Shown here: piece after piece, positions 1-8,528 of the stretch
How positions within the stretch are numbered: position 1 is the first letter of the stretch
Layout: every line of letters starts with the position of its first letter
Assembly (NCBI GenBank): GCA_036496425.1
Contig: DASXLG010000159.1
Coordinates: 1-42,640 of the forward strand
Source: Terriglobia bacterium
Lineage (GTDB): Bacteria > Acidobacteriota > Terriglobia > 20CM-2-55-15
DNA length: 42,640 nt
Direction of reading: 5' to 3'
The notes under the pieces: model-generated
Told to the model about the DNA's origin: nothing
Databases searched by the model: none
The model's input: the letters and a program-made list of their open reading frames with translations, nothing else
Translations under genes and position numbers: made by a program

Positions 1-1
1 A

Positions 2-286
2 GCCCTCGAAGCGCTGAAGATCGCCGTCGAAGCGGGACTCGATATCAAGCAAGCAAACTCCAAAGGCGTAACCGCGCTGCACGGAGCCGCCGAACGCGGA
101 GCCAACAGCATCGTCCAGTACTTGGCGGATCATGGCGCTCCGATGAATGTTCGGGACAGACAGAAATGGACTCCCCTGGATTACGCGCTGGGAAGGAACT
201 CGGTCGCACAGCTGCCGATCCCACACGAGAGCACCGTGGCCCTGCTACAGAAACTCGGCGCTCTCGAAGGGAAAGACATTAAATAG
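2..286 (+). CDS. Ankyrin-repeat protein, C-terminal fragment
   Basis: This is the 3' end of a gene that begins before the window; 94 codons are visible before a TAG stop. The translation carries an ankyrin-type helix-turn-helix with the signatures GVTALHGAAERG and WTPLDYAL, spaced about 33 residues apart as in the ANK family. Ankyrin repeats are protein-interaction modules, and the partner cannot be told from this fragment. Nothing can be said about localisation because the N-terminus is missing. The gene is convergent with the VOC gene on the minus strand, and a long perfect palindrome lies between the two stop codons. The fold is confident; the function is unknown. Confidence 0.8.
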   Translation, partial: ALEALKIAVEAGLDIKQANSKGVTALHGAAERGANSIVQYLADHGAPMNVRDRQKWTPLDYALGRNSVAQLPIPHESTVALLQKLGALEGKDIK

Positions 287-304
287 CAGAGAAATTTAAT
301 TCAA

Positions 305-370
305 ATTGAATCATTGCAAGTTTTTTCATTGCTTCAAATGAAGCAATGAAAAAACTTGCAATGATTCAAT
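305..370. terminator. Perfect 32-bp palindrome between convergent genes
   Basis: The arms 305-336 and 339-370 are perfectly complementary over 32 bp with only a 2-nt centre. The left arm contains a TTTTTT run and the right arm the matching AAAAAA run. It sits 18 bp after the ankyrin stop and 9 bp before the stop of the minus-strand VOC gene, so it could fold in transcripts from either side as a bidirectional terminator or 3'-end stabiliser. It is AT-rich, unlike the GC-rich surroundings, and does not match the other repeat families in the window. A role as terminator is inferred from position and structure. Confidence 0.6.
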
Positions 371-379
371 GGTCCAATA

Positions 380-1177
380 TTACTTAACAGCCTTTAGCCC
401 CTGGCTCACTTCGATGGAAGTTCCCCACGGATCGGTCAGTTGCACCACCGACAGGTTGGCTGCAGCGGCAGTTGCAATCTGAGAATCCAATTTGCCGCCG
501 GCGTCCTGATACTTCTGAACGAAAGTCTTGAGGTCGCTCACTTCGAAACCCAGCAGGCCGAGCGAATGACCTTTTGTCGGAGCGATGGAATCCTTTGTCG
601 CGCGGAAAACGATCCTGGCGCCGGGAATCTCGCCGATCGTGTCCTGGCCATTCTTGCTGACTTTGGCGCCAAACCATTTCGCATACCACGCGGACACTTC
701 CGCCGCGTCGGCAACTTTCATCACAAGGCCGTCGGAAGCAATCGGAATTGCCAGTTTCTTATCCTCGGTGATGCGGACCTGAACATCGTCGGGTCCCATC
801 AGCGTGATGGCGCCCTTCTCGCTCTTGGCCGCGATCCCGGCTTCAGTCAGCTTTGCAAGGGTCGCCTTGAGGTCCTTCGACTTGAAGGTGATGTACTCCA
901 CCGTCGTGCCGTGGTTGCCGCCGAGCGACGGCGCCGGGTTCGCGCCTCGCGGAGCGCTGATGAACAGCAGAACTCCGGGGAACTTCATCAGCTTGATATT
1001 CGCCAGCGCCGCCGGTTCGCCGCCGAGAGTGATCCAGAACTTGTTTGCGGCGTCCACATCCTTCGCGCGGAAGATGTGATGCCCCGCGGTAACGCCATCG
1101 GCGTTCGGTGTTGGAAGTTGAGCAAGCAAAGGGCATGCAATGCACAGCACAAGCAGAGCGAAAAGTATGGGTTTCAT
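380..1177 (-). CDS. Exported VOC-family (glyoxalase-like) protein
   Basis: This 265-aa protein starts with a signal peptide (MKPILFALLVLCIACPLLAQ) and contains two vicinal-oxygen-chelate modules. The first (about residues 27-150) has HHIFRAKDVDAANKFW and the second (about 150-262) ends with DPWGTSIEVSQG, a typical VOC final strand. VOC proteins are metal-dependent lyases, isomerases or dioxygenases, or binding proteins; the substrate is unknown here. The frame stays open to 1255, but the extra 26 residues come from the palindromic repeat at 1210-1300 and lie before the signal peptide, so I place the start at 1177. No strong Shine-Dalgarno is seen. Sure of the fold, not of the activity. Confidence 0.75.
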   Translation of the reverse strand: MKPILFALLVLCIACPLLAQLPTPNADGVTAGHHIFRAKDVDAANKFWITLGGEPAALANIKLMKFPGVLLFISAPRGANPAPSLGGNHGTTVEYITFKSKDLKATLAKLTEAGIAAKSEKGAITLMGPDDVQVRITEDKKLAIPIASDGLVMKVADAAEVSAWYAKWFGAKVSKNGQDTIGEIPGARIVFRATKDSIAPTKGHSLGLLGFEVSDLKTFVQKYQDAGGKLDSQIATAAAANLSVVQLTDPWGTSIEVSQGLKAVK

Positions 1178-1209
1178 AATTGGCGGATCATATACCAGGA
1201 CCCGAGGGG

Positions 1210-1300
1210 AGGGGAAGGAACACAAGAAGCACAAAAGGCACAAGACAGGAATCATGGAGCAACTTCTTGTGCTTCTTGTGCCTCTTGTGTTCCTTCCCCT
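1210..1300. repeat. Dispersed hairpin repeat, family A (copy 1)
   Basis: The left arm (from 1210) and right arm (to 1300) are imperfect reverse complements built from a 9-nt motif of the type CACAAGAAG, CACAAAAGG, flanked by GGGGAAGGAA. The same structure recurs at 8529-8616 and 13489-13566, and one arm remains at 41932-41954. It begins 7 bp after the stop of the minus-strand permease. Its translation gives spurious Cys/Leu-rich or Lys/His-rich peptides that extend neighbouring frames. It may act as a 3'-end hairpin or be a REP-like element; no transposase is nearby. Confidence 0.85.
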
Positions 1301-1306
1301 TTCAAC

Positions 1307-2500
1307 TCATTCATGCCGCAATGCTTCGGTAGGCTGGAGCCTCGCGGCGCGGCTGGCCGGGAGATATCCGAAGATGACTCCGGTCAGGCACGAGACCACA
1401 AAGGCGACGATCACGGACGCTCCGGAAATCGGAATCGTCAAACCCTCCGGCAGGAACGGCTGAACCAGAATCGGAATACTCAGCGCGATCAGAATTCCGA
1501 GAACCGCGCCCGTTCCGCTGATCATCAGCGCTTCGAGAAGGAACTGAAACAGAATCTCACGCTTCGCCGCGCCGATGGCTTTGCGCACGCCGATCTCTCG
1601 CGTCCGCTCGCTGACGGTGACCAGCATGATGTTCATGATGCCGACGCCGCTGATGATCAGAGTGATCAAGCCGACGGCCAGAAGCACAAGCAGGAGAGCG
1701 AAGGTAATCTTCCGCGCCGCATCGAGAATCGAGGTCAGGTTGTCGACATCGTACAGGGACCCTTGCCGATGCCTGCCGAGGAGAGTCGCGTTGACCCCTC
1801 TGGTAACAGCGGGCACATCGTCGGGGGAGGCCGCCTGAGCATATAAGGTCTTGATACTGCCGGTGTCGGCATAGCTCTTTAAAAGTCCAAACGGAACGAT
1901 GATGGTCTCCCGCGTAATCTCCGATTGGCCGAACGTCGAGATGCGTTCCTTGAAGACGCCGATCACGGTAAATCTCAATTCGCCCACTCGAATGACCTGG
2001 CCAACGGGATCCGTTCCGGCAAATACGACGCGGGCAAGCTCGTCCGTAAGGAGGCAGACCTTGCTCTTGGTCTGAAAATCGTCGATATCGAAATACCTCC
2101 CGGCAACAACGAGGAGATTGCGAATCTTCTGGAATCCCGCCGTGACGGCAACAAGCGTCACGGGCCGTTCGATGGCTCCGGCAACAACCGACATCTGTAC
2201 CTCGCGTGTTCCCGCAACCTCGACCACATTCGGCACCTCGCCGCGTACGGCATCCATATCGGCCTCGGTGATCTCATCGCTTAACGTTGAGGCCTGGCTG
2301 TGGTGCAATTCCGCCCACACAATATTCGAGCCGACACCTTCAATCTGCTTCACGATGTAGCTCTGGCCGAGCAGCGAAATCGTAACGACAAGAACGATGC
2401 AGGCGCTGCCGATGACGACGCCCAGCATCGTCAGAAAAGCCTTCAGCTTATTCGCGCGCAGCGCGTCGAACGAAACTCTCCACAGTTCGCTTCGGAGCAT
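1307..2500 (-). CDS. MacB/FtsX-type ABC transporter permease
   Basis: A 397-aa membrane protein with the MacB layout: one N-terminal membrane segment (about residues 19-45, KAFLTMLGVVIGSACIVLVV), a periplasmic MacB-PCD-like domain (about 46-265), then three C-terminal membrane segments of the FtsX domain. The signature GVGIMNIMLVTVSERTREIG is diagnostic for this family. Such permeases pair with a LolD/MacB-type ATPase to move or extract lipoproteins, peptides or other substrates by mechanotransmission. No ATPase gene is adjacent; one may be encoded elsewhere. It is divergent from the glycosyltransferase gene with only 38 bp between starts. The family is certain and the substrate unknown. Confidence 0.9.
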   Translation of the reverse strand: MLRSELWRVSFDALRANKLKAFLTMLGVVIGSACIVLVVTISLLGQSYIVKQIEGVGSNIVWAELHHSQASTLSDEITEADMDAVRGEVPNVVEVAGTREVQMSVVAGAIERPVTLVAVTAGFQKIRNLLVVAGRYFDIDDFQTKSKVCLLTDELARVVFAGTDPVGQVIRVGELRFTVIGVFKERISTFGQSEITRETIIVPFGLLKSYADTGSIKTLYAQAASPDDVPAVTRGVNATLLGRHRQGSLYDVDNLTSILDAARKITFALLLVLLAVGLITLIISGVGIMNIMLVTVSERTREIGVRKAIGAAKREILFQFLLEALMISGTGAVLGILIALSIPILVQPFLPEGLTIPISGASVIVAFVVSCLTGVIFGYLPASRAARLQPTEALRHE

Positions 2501-2538
2501 CAGGTCTTATGTTAACAGTGGTTGCAGTACACTAAGGC

Positions 2539-4179
2539 GTGTTTCGCAGTCATCGGGTTCTGGTTCCGTTGCTGATCCTGATCTATATCGCGCAATGCGT
2601 GTGGTTCATACGGACACAGTCGTTTACGAATGATGAACCCGAACATTTGGTCGCCGGCCTCGAAGCATGGAGCTACGGCGAATTTGCCCGCTGGCAAGAT
2701 CAGCCGCCTCTGGCACGGCTTCTTTTCTCACTGCCGCTGCTCCGCACGGATTGGGCGTATCACATCTCAGACGACCAGGTCCGCCTGGACCGTCCCGCTG
2801 CCGAGGTCTGGCTGTACCGCGCACGGCCACTAAACATGCTGCTTGGCGTGGTATTGCTGATTCTGATCTGGACCGCCGCCGCCGATCTCTATTCGGAATC
2901 GGCCGCGACATTCGCTGTCGCCCTAGCGGTTTTTTCCCCCGACCTGATCGCGCATTTCTCGCTGACGACGATCGACGGAGTGGGCACGCTCCTTTTCTTC
3001 GCTTCCGCCCTCCAGTTTGTTCGATGGTGGCGCAAACCCGGACTGACGAATGCGATGCTGCTTGGCCTCGTCCTTGGGCTGTTCCTTATTTCGAAGTTCA
3101 ACAGCCCGCCGATCGCCGCGCTTATGGTTCTTCTGGTCTTGATCCGCGGTGGCTGGCGGCGCGCCGCTGCGTTGTCGACGATCGCGTGCCTGACGGTATG
3201 GGCCGGGTACTTCTTTCATATTTCGCGAGTGGTGTTCGCCGGCCAGAAGGTCACGATCCACTTCGCCGGGTACATGAAGCAACTCGTGCAGGAAATGCCG
3301 ACGCTGGCGAATCCGATTACGATCTTCCTGCCGGCTTGCGAATGGATGACGGGGCTGGGCATGGTTGTCTTTCACGATATCGAGGGCCATCGCGCATTCC
3401 TGCTTGGCCACTATTCTCCGAACGGATGGAAACTGTACTTTCCCGCCGCCATGCTTCTGAAGTGGCCGCTGATCACCATTCTGCTTGCCATCACAGGCGC
3501 CTGGTGTATCCGGCGGATGCCGAAGCGGCGGGATCTGCTTCTGATGAGTCTGTTTCCCGTGGTGTACTTTGGCTTCGCGATCTTGACGCGCATCGATATC
3601 GGAGTGCGCCACGTCCTCCCGCTCTACCCTTTCGTACTTCTCTTCGCCGCGGCGGTTTGGGAATTCGCCAGGGAGAGGCGCTCCCTCCGGGTACTACTCG
3701 CCGCGCTGGTGATCGTGCAGGCTGCCGATATCGCCCGCTATGCACCGGACTACCTGGCTTACTTCAACGCGGCCGTCCCATCTGAACAAAGCTGGCAGTA
3801 CCTGAGCGACAGTAATACCGACTGGGGACAGGGAATGTTCGCGTTACGTGAATATCAGCGCGAACATCCGGCGGAGAACATTTATCTCGCGCCTGTTGGC
3901 GAGGTGGATCCGGCCTTCTACGGAATCCGCTATACGCGGCTGGGTGAATCGGACCATCCTTCGGGAACTGTCATCGTGAGCGCGACACATCTCTCCGGAC
4001 AACTGTTGAAGGACCACGATGCGTATCGCTGGCTGCTGACGTATCCGCGCAAAGCGATCCTGGATCACGTGCTTTACGTCTTCGACACCACAGGCGGGCC
4101 CTCAGTGAATTCGGCAGACAGCGGCCGCGCTGTTCCGGAACGGACAGTCGAGACTGACCTTCGAGCCGCCGGGAAGTAG
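2539..4179 (+). CDS. GT39/ArnT-like membrane glycosyltransferase
   Basis: A 546-aa polytopic membrane protein starting with GTG. It has the first extracytoplasmic acidic motif NDEPEH (residues 31-36) found in the GT-C group (PMT/ArnT/GT39), which uses polyprenyl-phosphate sugars as donors. About ten hydrophobic segments follow, then a soluble C-terminal part containing DSNTDWGQG, also typical of these bacterial GT39-like proteins. It probably transfers a sugar to an extracytoplasmic acceptor (lipid or protein); the acceptor is unknown. Its last 78 bp overlap the 3' end of the convergent membrane-protein gene. GT-C membership is well supported; the specificity is not. Confidence 0.8.
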   Translation: MFRSHRVLVPLLILIYIAQCVWFIRTQSFTNDEPEHLVAGLEAWSYGEFARWQDQPPLARLLFSLPLLRTDWAYHISDDQVRLDRPAAEVWLYRARPLNMLLGVVLLILIWTAAADLYSESAATFAVALAVFSPDLIAHFSLTTIDGVGTLLFFASALQFVRWWRKPGLTNAMLLGLVLGLFLISKFNSPPIAALMVLLVLIRGGWRRAAALSTIACLTVWAGYFFHISRVVFAGQKVTIHFAGYMKQLVQEMPTLANPITIFLPACEWMTGLGMVVFHDIEGHRAFLLGHYSPNGWKLYFPAAMLLKWPLITILLAITGAWCIRRMPKRRDLLLMSLFPVVYFGFAILTRIDIGVRHVLPLYPFVLLFAAAVWEFARERRSLRVLLAALVIVQAADIARYAPDYLAYFNAAVPSEQSWQYLSDSNTDWGQGMFALREYQREHPAENIYLAPVGEVDPAFYGIRYTRLGESDHPSGTVIVSATHLSGQLLKDHDAYRWLLTYPRKAILDHVLYVFDTTGGPSVNSADSGRAVPERTVETDLRAAGK

Positions 4180-5568
4180 AACCCAATCCGCACCGAAACG
4201 TCTGCGCAGGTCCTCGAACTGACCGGCAGTGAACTTTTCAATCCCGCGCTGCGCTGAAACCTGCTGCAGCCATTTCGGCGCCATCTCAGGAAAGACGGTA
4301 GCTGCACCGGGGTCCTTTTGATCCTCGGCGAGAATACTGCGCTCTGCCCATGCGCGAAAACCGTAAGCTTCCTCTCCAGGCAAATCCATATATTTGGGAT
4401 CGAGCGCAAATACCGCATCCCGCGGCGTGTTCGCTCGAATCCAGAGAAAAGCCTGCGCCCAAGGATTCCGTGGCGCCCGGCCGGGCCACTCGATGTGGTC
4501 GCTGTGCGCGAAGAGGCTCAACTGAACGCCGAACATGACGCAGGCCAACCCGCCGAACATCAGAAACCAGGCCCAGATGCGGCGCTTCAGGAGGAATTCA
4601 CCGGCGAGGCCTCCGGCAATGATCAGGAAGAAGAAATAAAAAATGTGCAGCCAGCGCATCGGCTGGAGAGCAGCCAATTCGATCGTGGAGGCGGGCACGG
4701 TCATCACCATCGCGATGAGAAACTGAAAGACAGCAAACGCCACCAGTCGGACGGCGATGCGATCGAGCGCGAGCCATCCCCGCCGCCGGGCAACCCGTCC
4801 GGCCCACCAGACGAAAGCAACCGGCGCCACCATCCCGAGCCACTCGTACCATTCCCATCGCAGCGGAAAGTAATAAGACCTGGCCAGCGTCGCTTCTTTC
4901 CAGGCAGGTGAAACCTTTTCGAACAAGCCCCAGGGCAGCAGCGCGAACACCGCTGAAGCTATTACCGTCGGCGATCGCCATGGTATCCACAGAAACACCA
5001 GCAGCGATATTCCGAAAGCGGCCATCAGCGGATGCATCGCCGCAGCAAACGCCATCCAGATGGCAGTTCGCGTCCATCGCCGTCTCAGCGAAGCGGCGAT
5101 GGCAAGCAGAATTGCGGCGGCAGCGGGAGCCCGCGGATGCAGATATTGATCTACGGGGTAGAGCGCCGTTCCCGCGATCGGCATCGTCAGCATCACGGTG
5201 ACGAGCAGGACTGCGGCCCAGCGCGCATGGTTGCCGCTGAAACACAATGCCGCGAACCTCCAGCATCCGAGCAAAACCAGAAAGATGGATGTGACGTGCC
5301 AAAGCGCCAGAGCCCACTCCATTCCCACAACGCGCGCCGTCAGACTGAGCGCAGGAATGAACAACGAAGCTTTCATCTGCTCGGTGAAGAATTCGGCGTT
5401 TACCGGATATAGCGAAGGATCGAGCCACTTTTTTGCGGCGGCGAGATAGACGTCCTGATCCTCCACACCGATCGAGTAACCATGGATCGCGACGGCAGCC
5501 ACGGTAAGCAGAATTAGGCCAGGAATAAGGCGCAGCCCATGGCCTTCATCCGCGCGGAAACGGCTCAC
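4102..5568 (-). CDS. Polytopic membrane protein, GT-C-like architecture
   Basis: A 488-aa protein with about ten hydrophobic segments and a C-terminal soluble tail (about residues 385-488) containing ANTPRDAVFALDP and FGADWVLLPG. The early loop IGVEDQDVYLAAAKKW resembles the acidic first loop of GT-C glycosyltransferases, but I do not recognise a defined family. It begins with GTG, and its GTGA overlaps the stop of the upstream 40-aa miniprotein, which implies translational coupling. Its 3' end overlaps the convergent GT39-like gene by 78 bp. A role in envelope glycan assembly is inferred only from topology and neighbours. Confidence 0.75.
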   Translation of the reverse strand: MSRFRADEGHGLRLIPGLILLTVAAVAIHGYSIGVEDQDVYLAAAKKWLDPSLYPVNAEFFTEQMKASLFIPALSLTARVVGMEWALALWHVTSIFLVLLGCWRFAALCFSGNHARWAAVLLVTVMLTMPIAGTALYPVDQYLHPRAPAAAAILLAIAASLRRRWTRTAIWMAFAAAMHPLMAAFGISLLVFLWIPWRSPTVIASAVFALLPWGLFEKVSPAWKEATLARSYYFPLRWEWYEWLGMVAPVAFVWWAGRVARRRGWLALDRIAVRLVAFAVFQFLIAMVMTVPASTIELAALQPMRWLHIFYFFFLIIAGGLAGEFLLKRRIWAWFLMFGGLACVMFGVQLSLFAHSDHIEWPGRAPRNPWAQAFLWIRANTPRDAVFALDPKYMDLPGEEAYGFRAWAERSILAEDQKDPGAATVFPEMAPKWLQQVSAQRGIEKFTAGQFEDLRRRFGADWVLLPGGSKVSLDCPFRNSAAAVCRIH

Positions 5569-5687
5569 TGTTCGCGATTTTCCCGTCCGCGGTGACGAGA
5601 CCTGGCAGCAATGATCATGTTAAAGATCGTCATCAACGCGAGGACGACAAGAACTGCTGCGAGGGCGAGGGCTCTCGGTATGCGCAT
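5565..5687 (-). CDS. 40-aa single-span membrane miniprotein
   Basis: A short open frame starting with ATG encodes 40 residues: a basic start (MRIPR), one hydrophobic span of about 22 residues (ALALAAVLVVLALMTIFNMI) and a charged tail (RSRHRGRENREQ), giving an N-in or N-out single-pass membrane peptide. Its TGA overlaps the GTG start of the 488-aa membrane protein by four bases (GTGA), the arrangement expected for translational coupling. It has no recognised family. It may be a small subunit or stabiliser of the larger protein; that is inference from the overlap alone. No good ribosome-binding site is visible upstream. Confidence 0.6.
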   Translation of the reverse strand: MRIPRALALAAVLVVLALMTIFNMIIAARSRHRGRENREQ

Positions 5688-5772
5688 CGGCCGAAGTCTA
5701 TCGCGCAATGGCTTCCACCGCGAGCGGCTTTACACACGGGATGTCCAGCTGTGATTTCTGCCATCACGAGAT

Positions 5773-5804
5773 AAAAAATCCCCTGCGGTTGCCCGCAGGG
5801 GATT
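5773..5804 (-). terminator. Rho-independent terminator (minus strand)
   Basis: A 12-bp GC-rich stem (5777-5788 with 5793-5804, loop TTGC) is followed on the minus strand by a run of six T (complement of 5773-5778). It lies 37 bp after the stop of the gene ending at 5841, closing the minus-strand run of GHWEG/DUF6152 genes. Confidence 0.9.
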
Positions 5805-5840
5805 GGACTTGGTTCCACCCGTCGATTCGTGGACGGGAAT

Positions 5841-7103
5841 CTACCGCGGGCCGGGAGTGGGAGGTGTGGCTGGTACGGGAGGTGTTGCGCCGCCTCCACC
5901 GCCTCCACGGCCCGCACGTCCACCTCGGCCACCGCCGGCAGGAGCGGCAGTGGCGGGCTTTGGATGCGCTTTAGCGAAACGCGCTGTTTCAATATAGTTG
6001 CGGATGGCCGTATTGCCTTCGTGGCAGGCGTACTCGAACATCTGATAGCTGTTGTCGAGCATCATGGGGTACGCCACTGTGAAAGATCCCGTTGCCAGGA
6101 CCGTCGGGTCGTCGACCTTGATCGAGTAGTCCATCCTGCCCGGACCGGTGGGGGTGAAGCGCTCGATGGTCTTCATGTTGACCGTTGACGGCTGAAGCGG
6201 GCCGGGAGAACCGGGAACGCCGGCGCTTGTCAGCTCGGTCTGGCCGTTGAAGTTCGTGGTTTCGACAATAAGCGTGTTGCCTTCCCAGTGCCCGCGCGAT
6301 TCCCCGAGCCACTCCTTGATCGCGGGATCCAGCCTGGGAAGCGGGGTTGTGGGAATGATGCGGGATTCGTGTGCCATCTCCGTTGTAATAATGACGTAGC
6401 CGGGAGACTGCGTGATGCGGATGCCGTTGTTGTAATTGCGCGGCTCCATCGAAACCGGCAGGCCGCGCGTGATGCAGCGATCCCACGGACCGAAGTCTTC
6501 AATGCCGTCATAAGAGCCTTCGGCGTCTTTACCCGGCTTGTAGGTGCTGTTCATTTTCGACTGCAGCTCCTTACCGTAAGGTGTCAGAGCCGGAAAACGT
6601 CCGTTCGGCGGATCGACGATCAATGAGGTCTGCCGTATCTGCGCGCCGGACTCCGAGGAGGGCAGAGCTCCCTGCGTTCGCTGCTTCTGTTGTGCTTCGG
6701 CACGGGCTTCCGCCACCTTGAACTCCTCATCGGTGAGGAAGGCACGATCCCCATATTTCGGGTCGCGCTCCAGGCGCGTCGTGACCAGGTGGTTGATCGG
6801 CCACATACCGGAAATATCGGGCTCACCCCACGACGTCAGTCGTGGCTTGTAAGCCGCCGCCGCAGGCTTTGGTGTAGACGTTGCGGGCTTTGCGGCAGAC
6901 GTGGCCGGCTGCGGCGCCTTCGCCGGTTGTTGCTGCTGTGCCGCGACAGTGCCTGGGCTGGCAACCAGCATCAGGACGGCGGCAATGCTCAATCCAGCAA
7001 GACTAAGAACATGAGCGGAGCGAATGCAAGCCCGACGCGAAGCGCAAGCGCAATAGCGCGCAGCCTCAAGATAACGCGCAGCCAGTAAATTATGTTTCAT
7101 CAT
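5841..7103 (-). CDS. Secreted acidobacterial GHWEG-family protein
   Basis: A 420-aa exported protein of unknown function. After a long basic N-terminus and hydrophobic signal (LSLAGLSIAAVLMLVASPG, about residues 33-51), it has a Pro/Ala/Lys-rich linker, then the conserved body: PDISGMWP near residue 94, and EWLGESRGHWEGNTLIVETT about two-thirds along. These are hallmarks of a very common acidobacterial secreted family without assigned activity. The C-terminus (about 388-411) is a Gly/Arg-rich then Pro-rich low-complexity tail. It is the last gene of a minus-strand run with a DUF6152 gene (12 bp away) and a second GHWEG protein, and has its own terminator. The true start may be further in, for example at Met2. 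Confidence 0.7.
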   Translation of the reverse strand: MMKHNLLAARYLEAARYCACASRRACIRSAHVLSLAGLSIAAVLMLVASPGTVAAQQQQPAKAPQPATSAAKPATSTPKPAAAAYKPRLTSWGEPDISGMWPINHLVTTRLERDPKYGDRAFLTDEEFKVAEARAEAQQKQRTQGALPSSESGAQIRQTSLIVDPPNGRFPALTPYGKELQSKMNSTYKPGKDAEGSYDGIEDFGPWDRCITRGLPVSMEPRNYNNGIRITQSPGYVIITTEMAHESRIIPTTPLPRLDPAIKEWLGESRGHWEGNTLIVETTNFNGQTELTSAGVPGSPGPLQPSTVNMKTIERFTPTGPGRMDYSIKVDDPTVLATGSFTVAYPMMLDNSYQMFEYACHEGNTAIRNYIETARFAKAHPKPATAAPAGGGRGGRAGRGGGGGGATPPVPATPPTPGPR

Positions 7104-7115
7104 AAGTTCAGACCT

Positions 7116-7526
7116 TTACTTCGGCTGTTCTGCATCCGGATTGGACCCGCCCATCGAGAGCTTTTTTCCGTCGGCGAACTCAATGCTTCGTGTGTTGAGG
7201 CGAAGGCTGCCATCTTTGGCTCGGGCGCCCGTGATTTTTATCTTTGTGCCCGCAGGAAGCGTGTCTCTGTTCCATCCGAGTCGAAGCAACACGCTAGGCG
7301 ATCCGCCTTCCGCCATCCAGTGTTCAACAGTGCCGTCCGGCTTCGTGACATCGAAGTGCAGCCAGGAATGGGGATTGACCATCTCCAGCTTGGCAACCTT
7401 TCCTTCGAGTGTGACCGTCTGCGACGCGTCGAATTCGGCGGCAAAAGAATGGTGAGCAAGCAACGGCAAAACCGTTGCCAGAAGGATGCCGGCACTCGCC
7501 ATAACAGTGATCAGTTTGTTGCGCAT
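7116..7526 (-). CDS. DUF6152-type exported protein
   Basis: A 136-aa protein with a signal peptide (MRNKLITVMASAGILLATVLPLLA) followed directly by the conserved AHHSFAAEFD start and NPHSWLHFDV, the signatures of DUF6152. The mature part is a small beta-rich domain; its biochemical function is not established. The invariant His pair right after the signal cleavage site suggests metal or ligand binding, which is inference. It lies between two GHWEG-family secreted proteins, 12 bp from the downstream one, so the three probably act in the same periplasmic or extracellular process. Confidence 0.8.
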   Translation of the reverse strand: MRNKLITVMASAGILLATVLPLLAHHSFAAEFDASQTVTLEGKVAKLEMVNPHSWLHFDVTKPDGTVEHWMAEGGSPSVLLRLGWNRDTLPAGTKIKITGARAKDGSLRLNTRSIEFADGKKLSMGGSNPDAEQPK

Positions 7527-7619
7527 GGTTTTCTCCTCGATTTAGCGTCGGGCCCAACGGCCGTCCCTCTGTCGGTACGGACTCCATGATCGGTTCGGCC
7601 GGTTCCCCACGCCCCTGGA

Positions 7620-8492
7620 TCACGGTTTCGCTTTGTCGCCGATCAAATCATGATACAGAAGCATATCTGCAAATGGGACGCACTTGTGTTCGAATGCTTG
7701 TGCATTGTCGTCAATCAGACGATACAAGGGCATTTCGATCGTCCAGGGTTTCGTGTACGTTTTGGGATCGTCGAGCGTTGCTTCGTACTGAATGTGGGTC
7801 GAGTCGATCAGTTTGAATCGCTCGGTGACCTTTAACTCATTGCTGTGAAAGTTGCCGGCACGATCCAGCATGGTGTCGGCCAGCAGATCCGTGGTCACGA
7901 TAACGAGAACATCGCCTTCCCAATGACCATTGGAGCGTCCCATCCAGGAATCGACGGGGTCACGGGCATGATCGTTCTCCCTCATATGAACGAATCGGTT
8001 TCCGGCCGCGAACGGATAAATCATCTGAATGTCGAGATCGCCCTGGGAAATCTGAAACGGAATATTGTGGTAGGTATAACGCGGGATGCCGAGCATGTAG
8101 CATTTCGCTTCATTGTCCGACTCGGGCCACTTGGCGCGATTTTCGTCGCGCTGCTTGAGCGCTTCTGCCGTATACGGGATCATGCCGCCGCCGCGAAGCA
8201 TACTTTTTCCCGCCGGAATCGAGGCGATTGCTCCGAGCTGCCAGAATCGGGAAAGGCCGGTGACGGAATGCGCTTCAAGATTCCAGTTGGCGCTGTTCAG
8301 CGCCTGCCAAATGCCGTTCAAATTCGGGTGCCCCGCGATTCGCGCCGGTCGCGCCGGGGATCTGGGACTCGCTGTCTGCCCACGCGCGGCAGATTGGGCC
8401 GTCTGCTGTGCCTGTAGTGGACATGGTCCGGCTCCGACGGTAAACGCAATTGCTGCGGTTATCGCGATCGTGCCGATGAATTGTTTTCGCAT
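7620..8492 (-). CDS. Secreted GHWEG-family protein (second copy)
   Basis: A 290-aa exported protein starting MRKQFIGTIAITAAIAF, a clear signal peptide. The body has GHPNLNGIWQ and SWMGRSNGHWEGDVLVIVTT, which match the PDISGMW and GHWEGNTLIVETT signatures of the 420-aa protein two genes downstream; the two are distant paralogues. Function unknown. The frame is open to 8690, but the additional 66 codons translate the family A hairpin repeat (8529-8616) and part of the antisense of the methyltransferase gene, so the start is set at 8492. It is the first gene of the minus-strand run ending at the 5773-5804 terminator. Confidence 0.7.
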   Translation of the reverse strand: MRKQFIGTIAITAAIAFTVGAGPCPLQAQQTAQSAARGQTASPRSPARPARIAGHPNLNGIWQALNSANWNLEAHSVTGLSRFWQLGAIASIPAGKSMLRGGGMIPYTAEALKQRDENRAKWPESDNEAKCYMLGIPRYTYHNIPFQISQGDLDIQMIYPFAAGNRFVHMRENDHARDPVDSWMGRSNGHWEGDVLVIVTTDLLADTMLDRAGNFHSNELKVTERFKLIDSTHIQYEATLDDPKTYTKPWTIEMPLYRLIDDNAQAFEHKCVPFADMLLYHDLIGDKAKP

Positions 8493-8528
8493 GGTATCCG
8501 GATTATAGAGCAGCATTTCTGCACGAAA

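Noticed and set aside
440-1846. 468-codon plus-strand open frame
   Set aside because: Antisense shadow of the VOC and permease genes; Arg/Asp/His-rich composition, no signal or domain.
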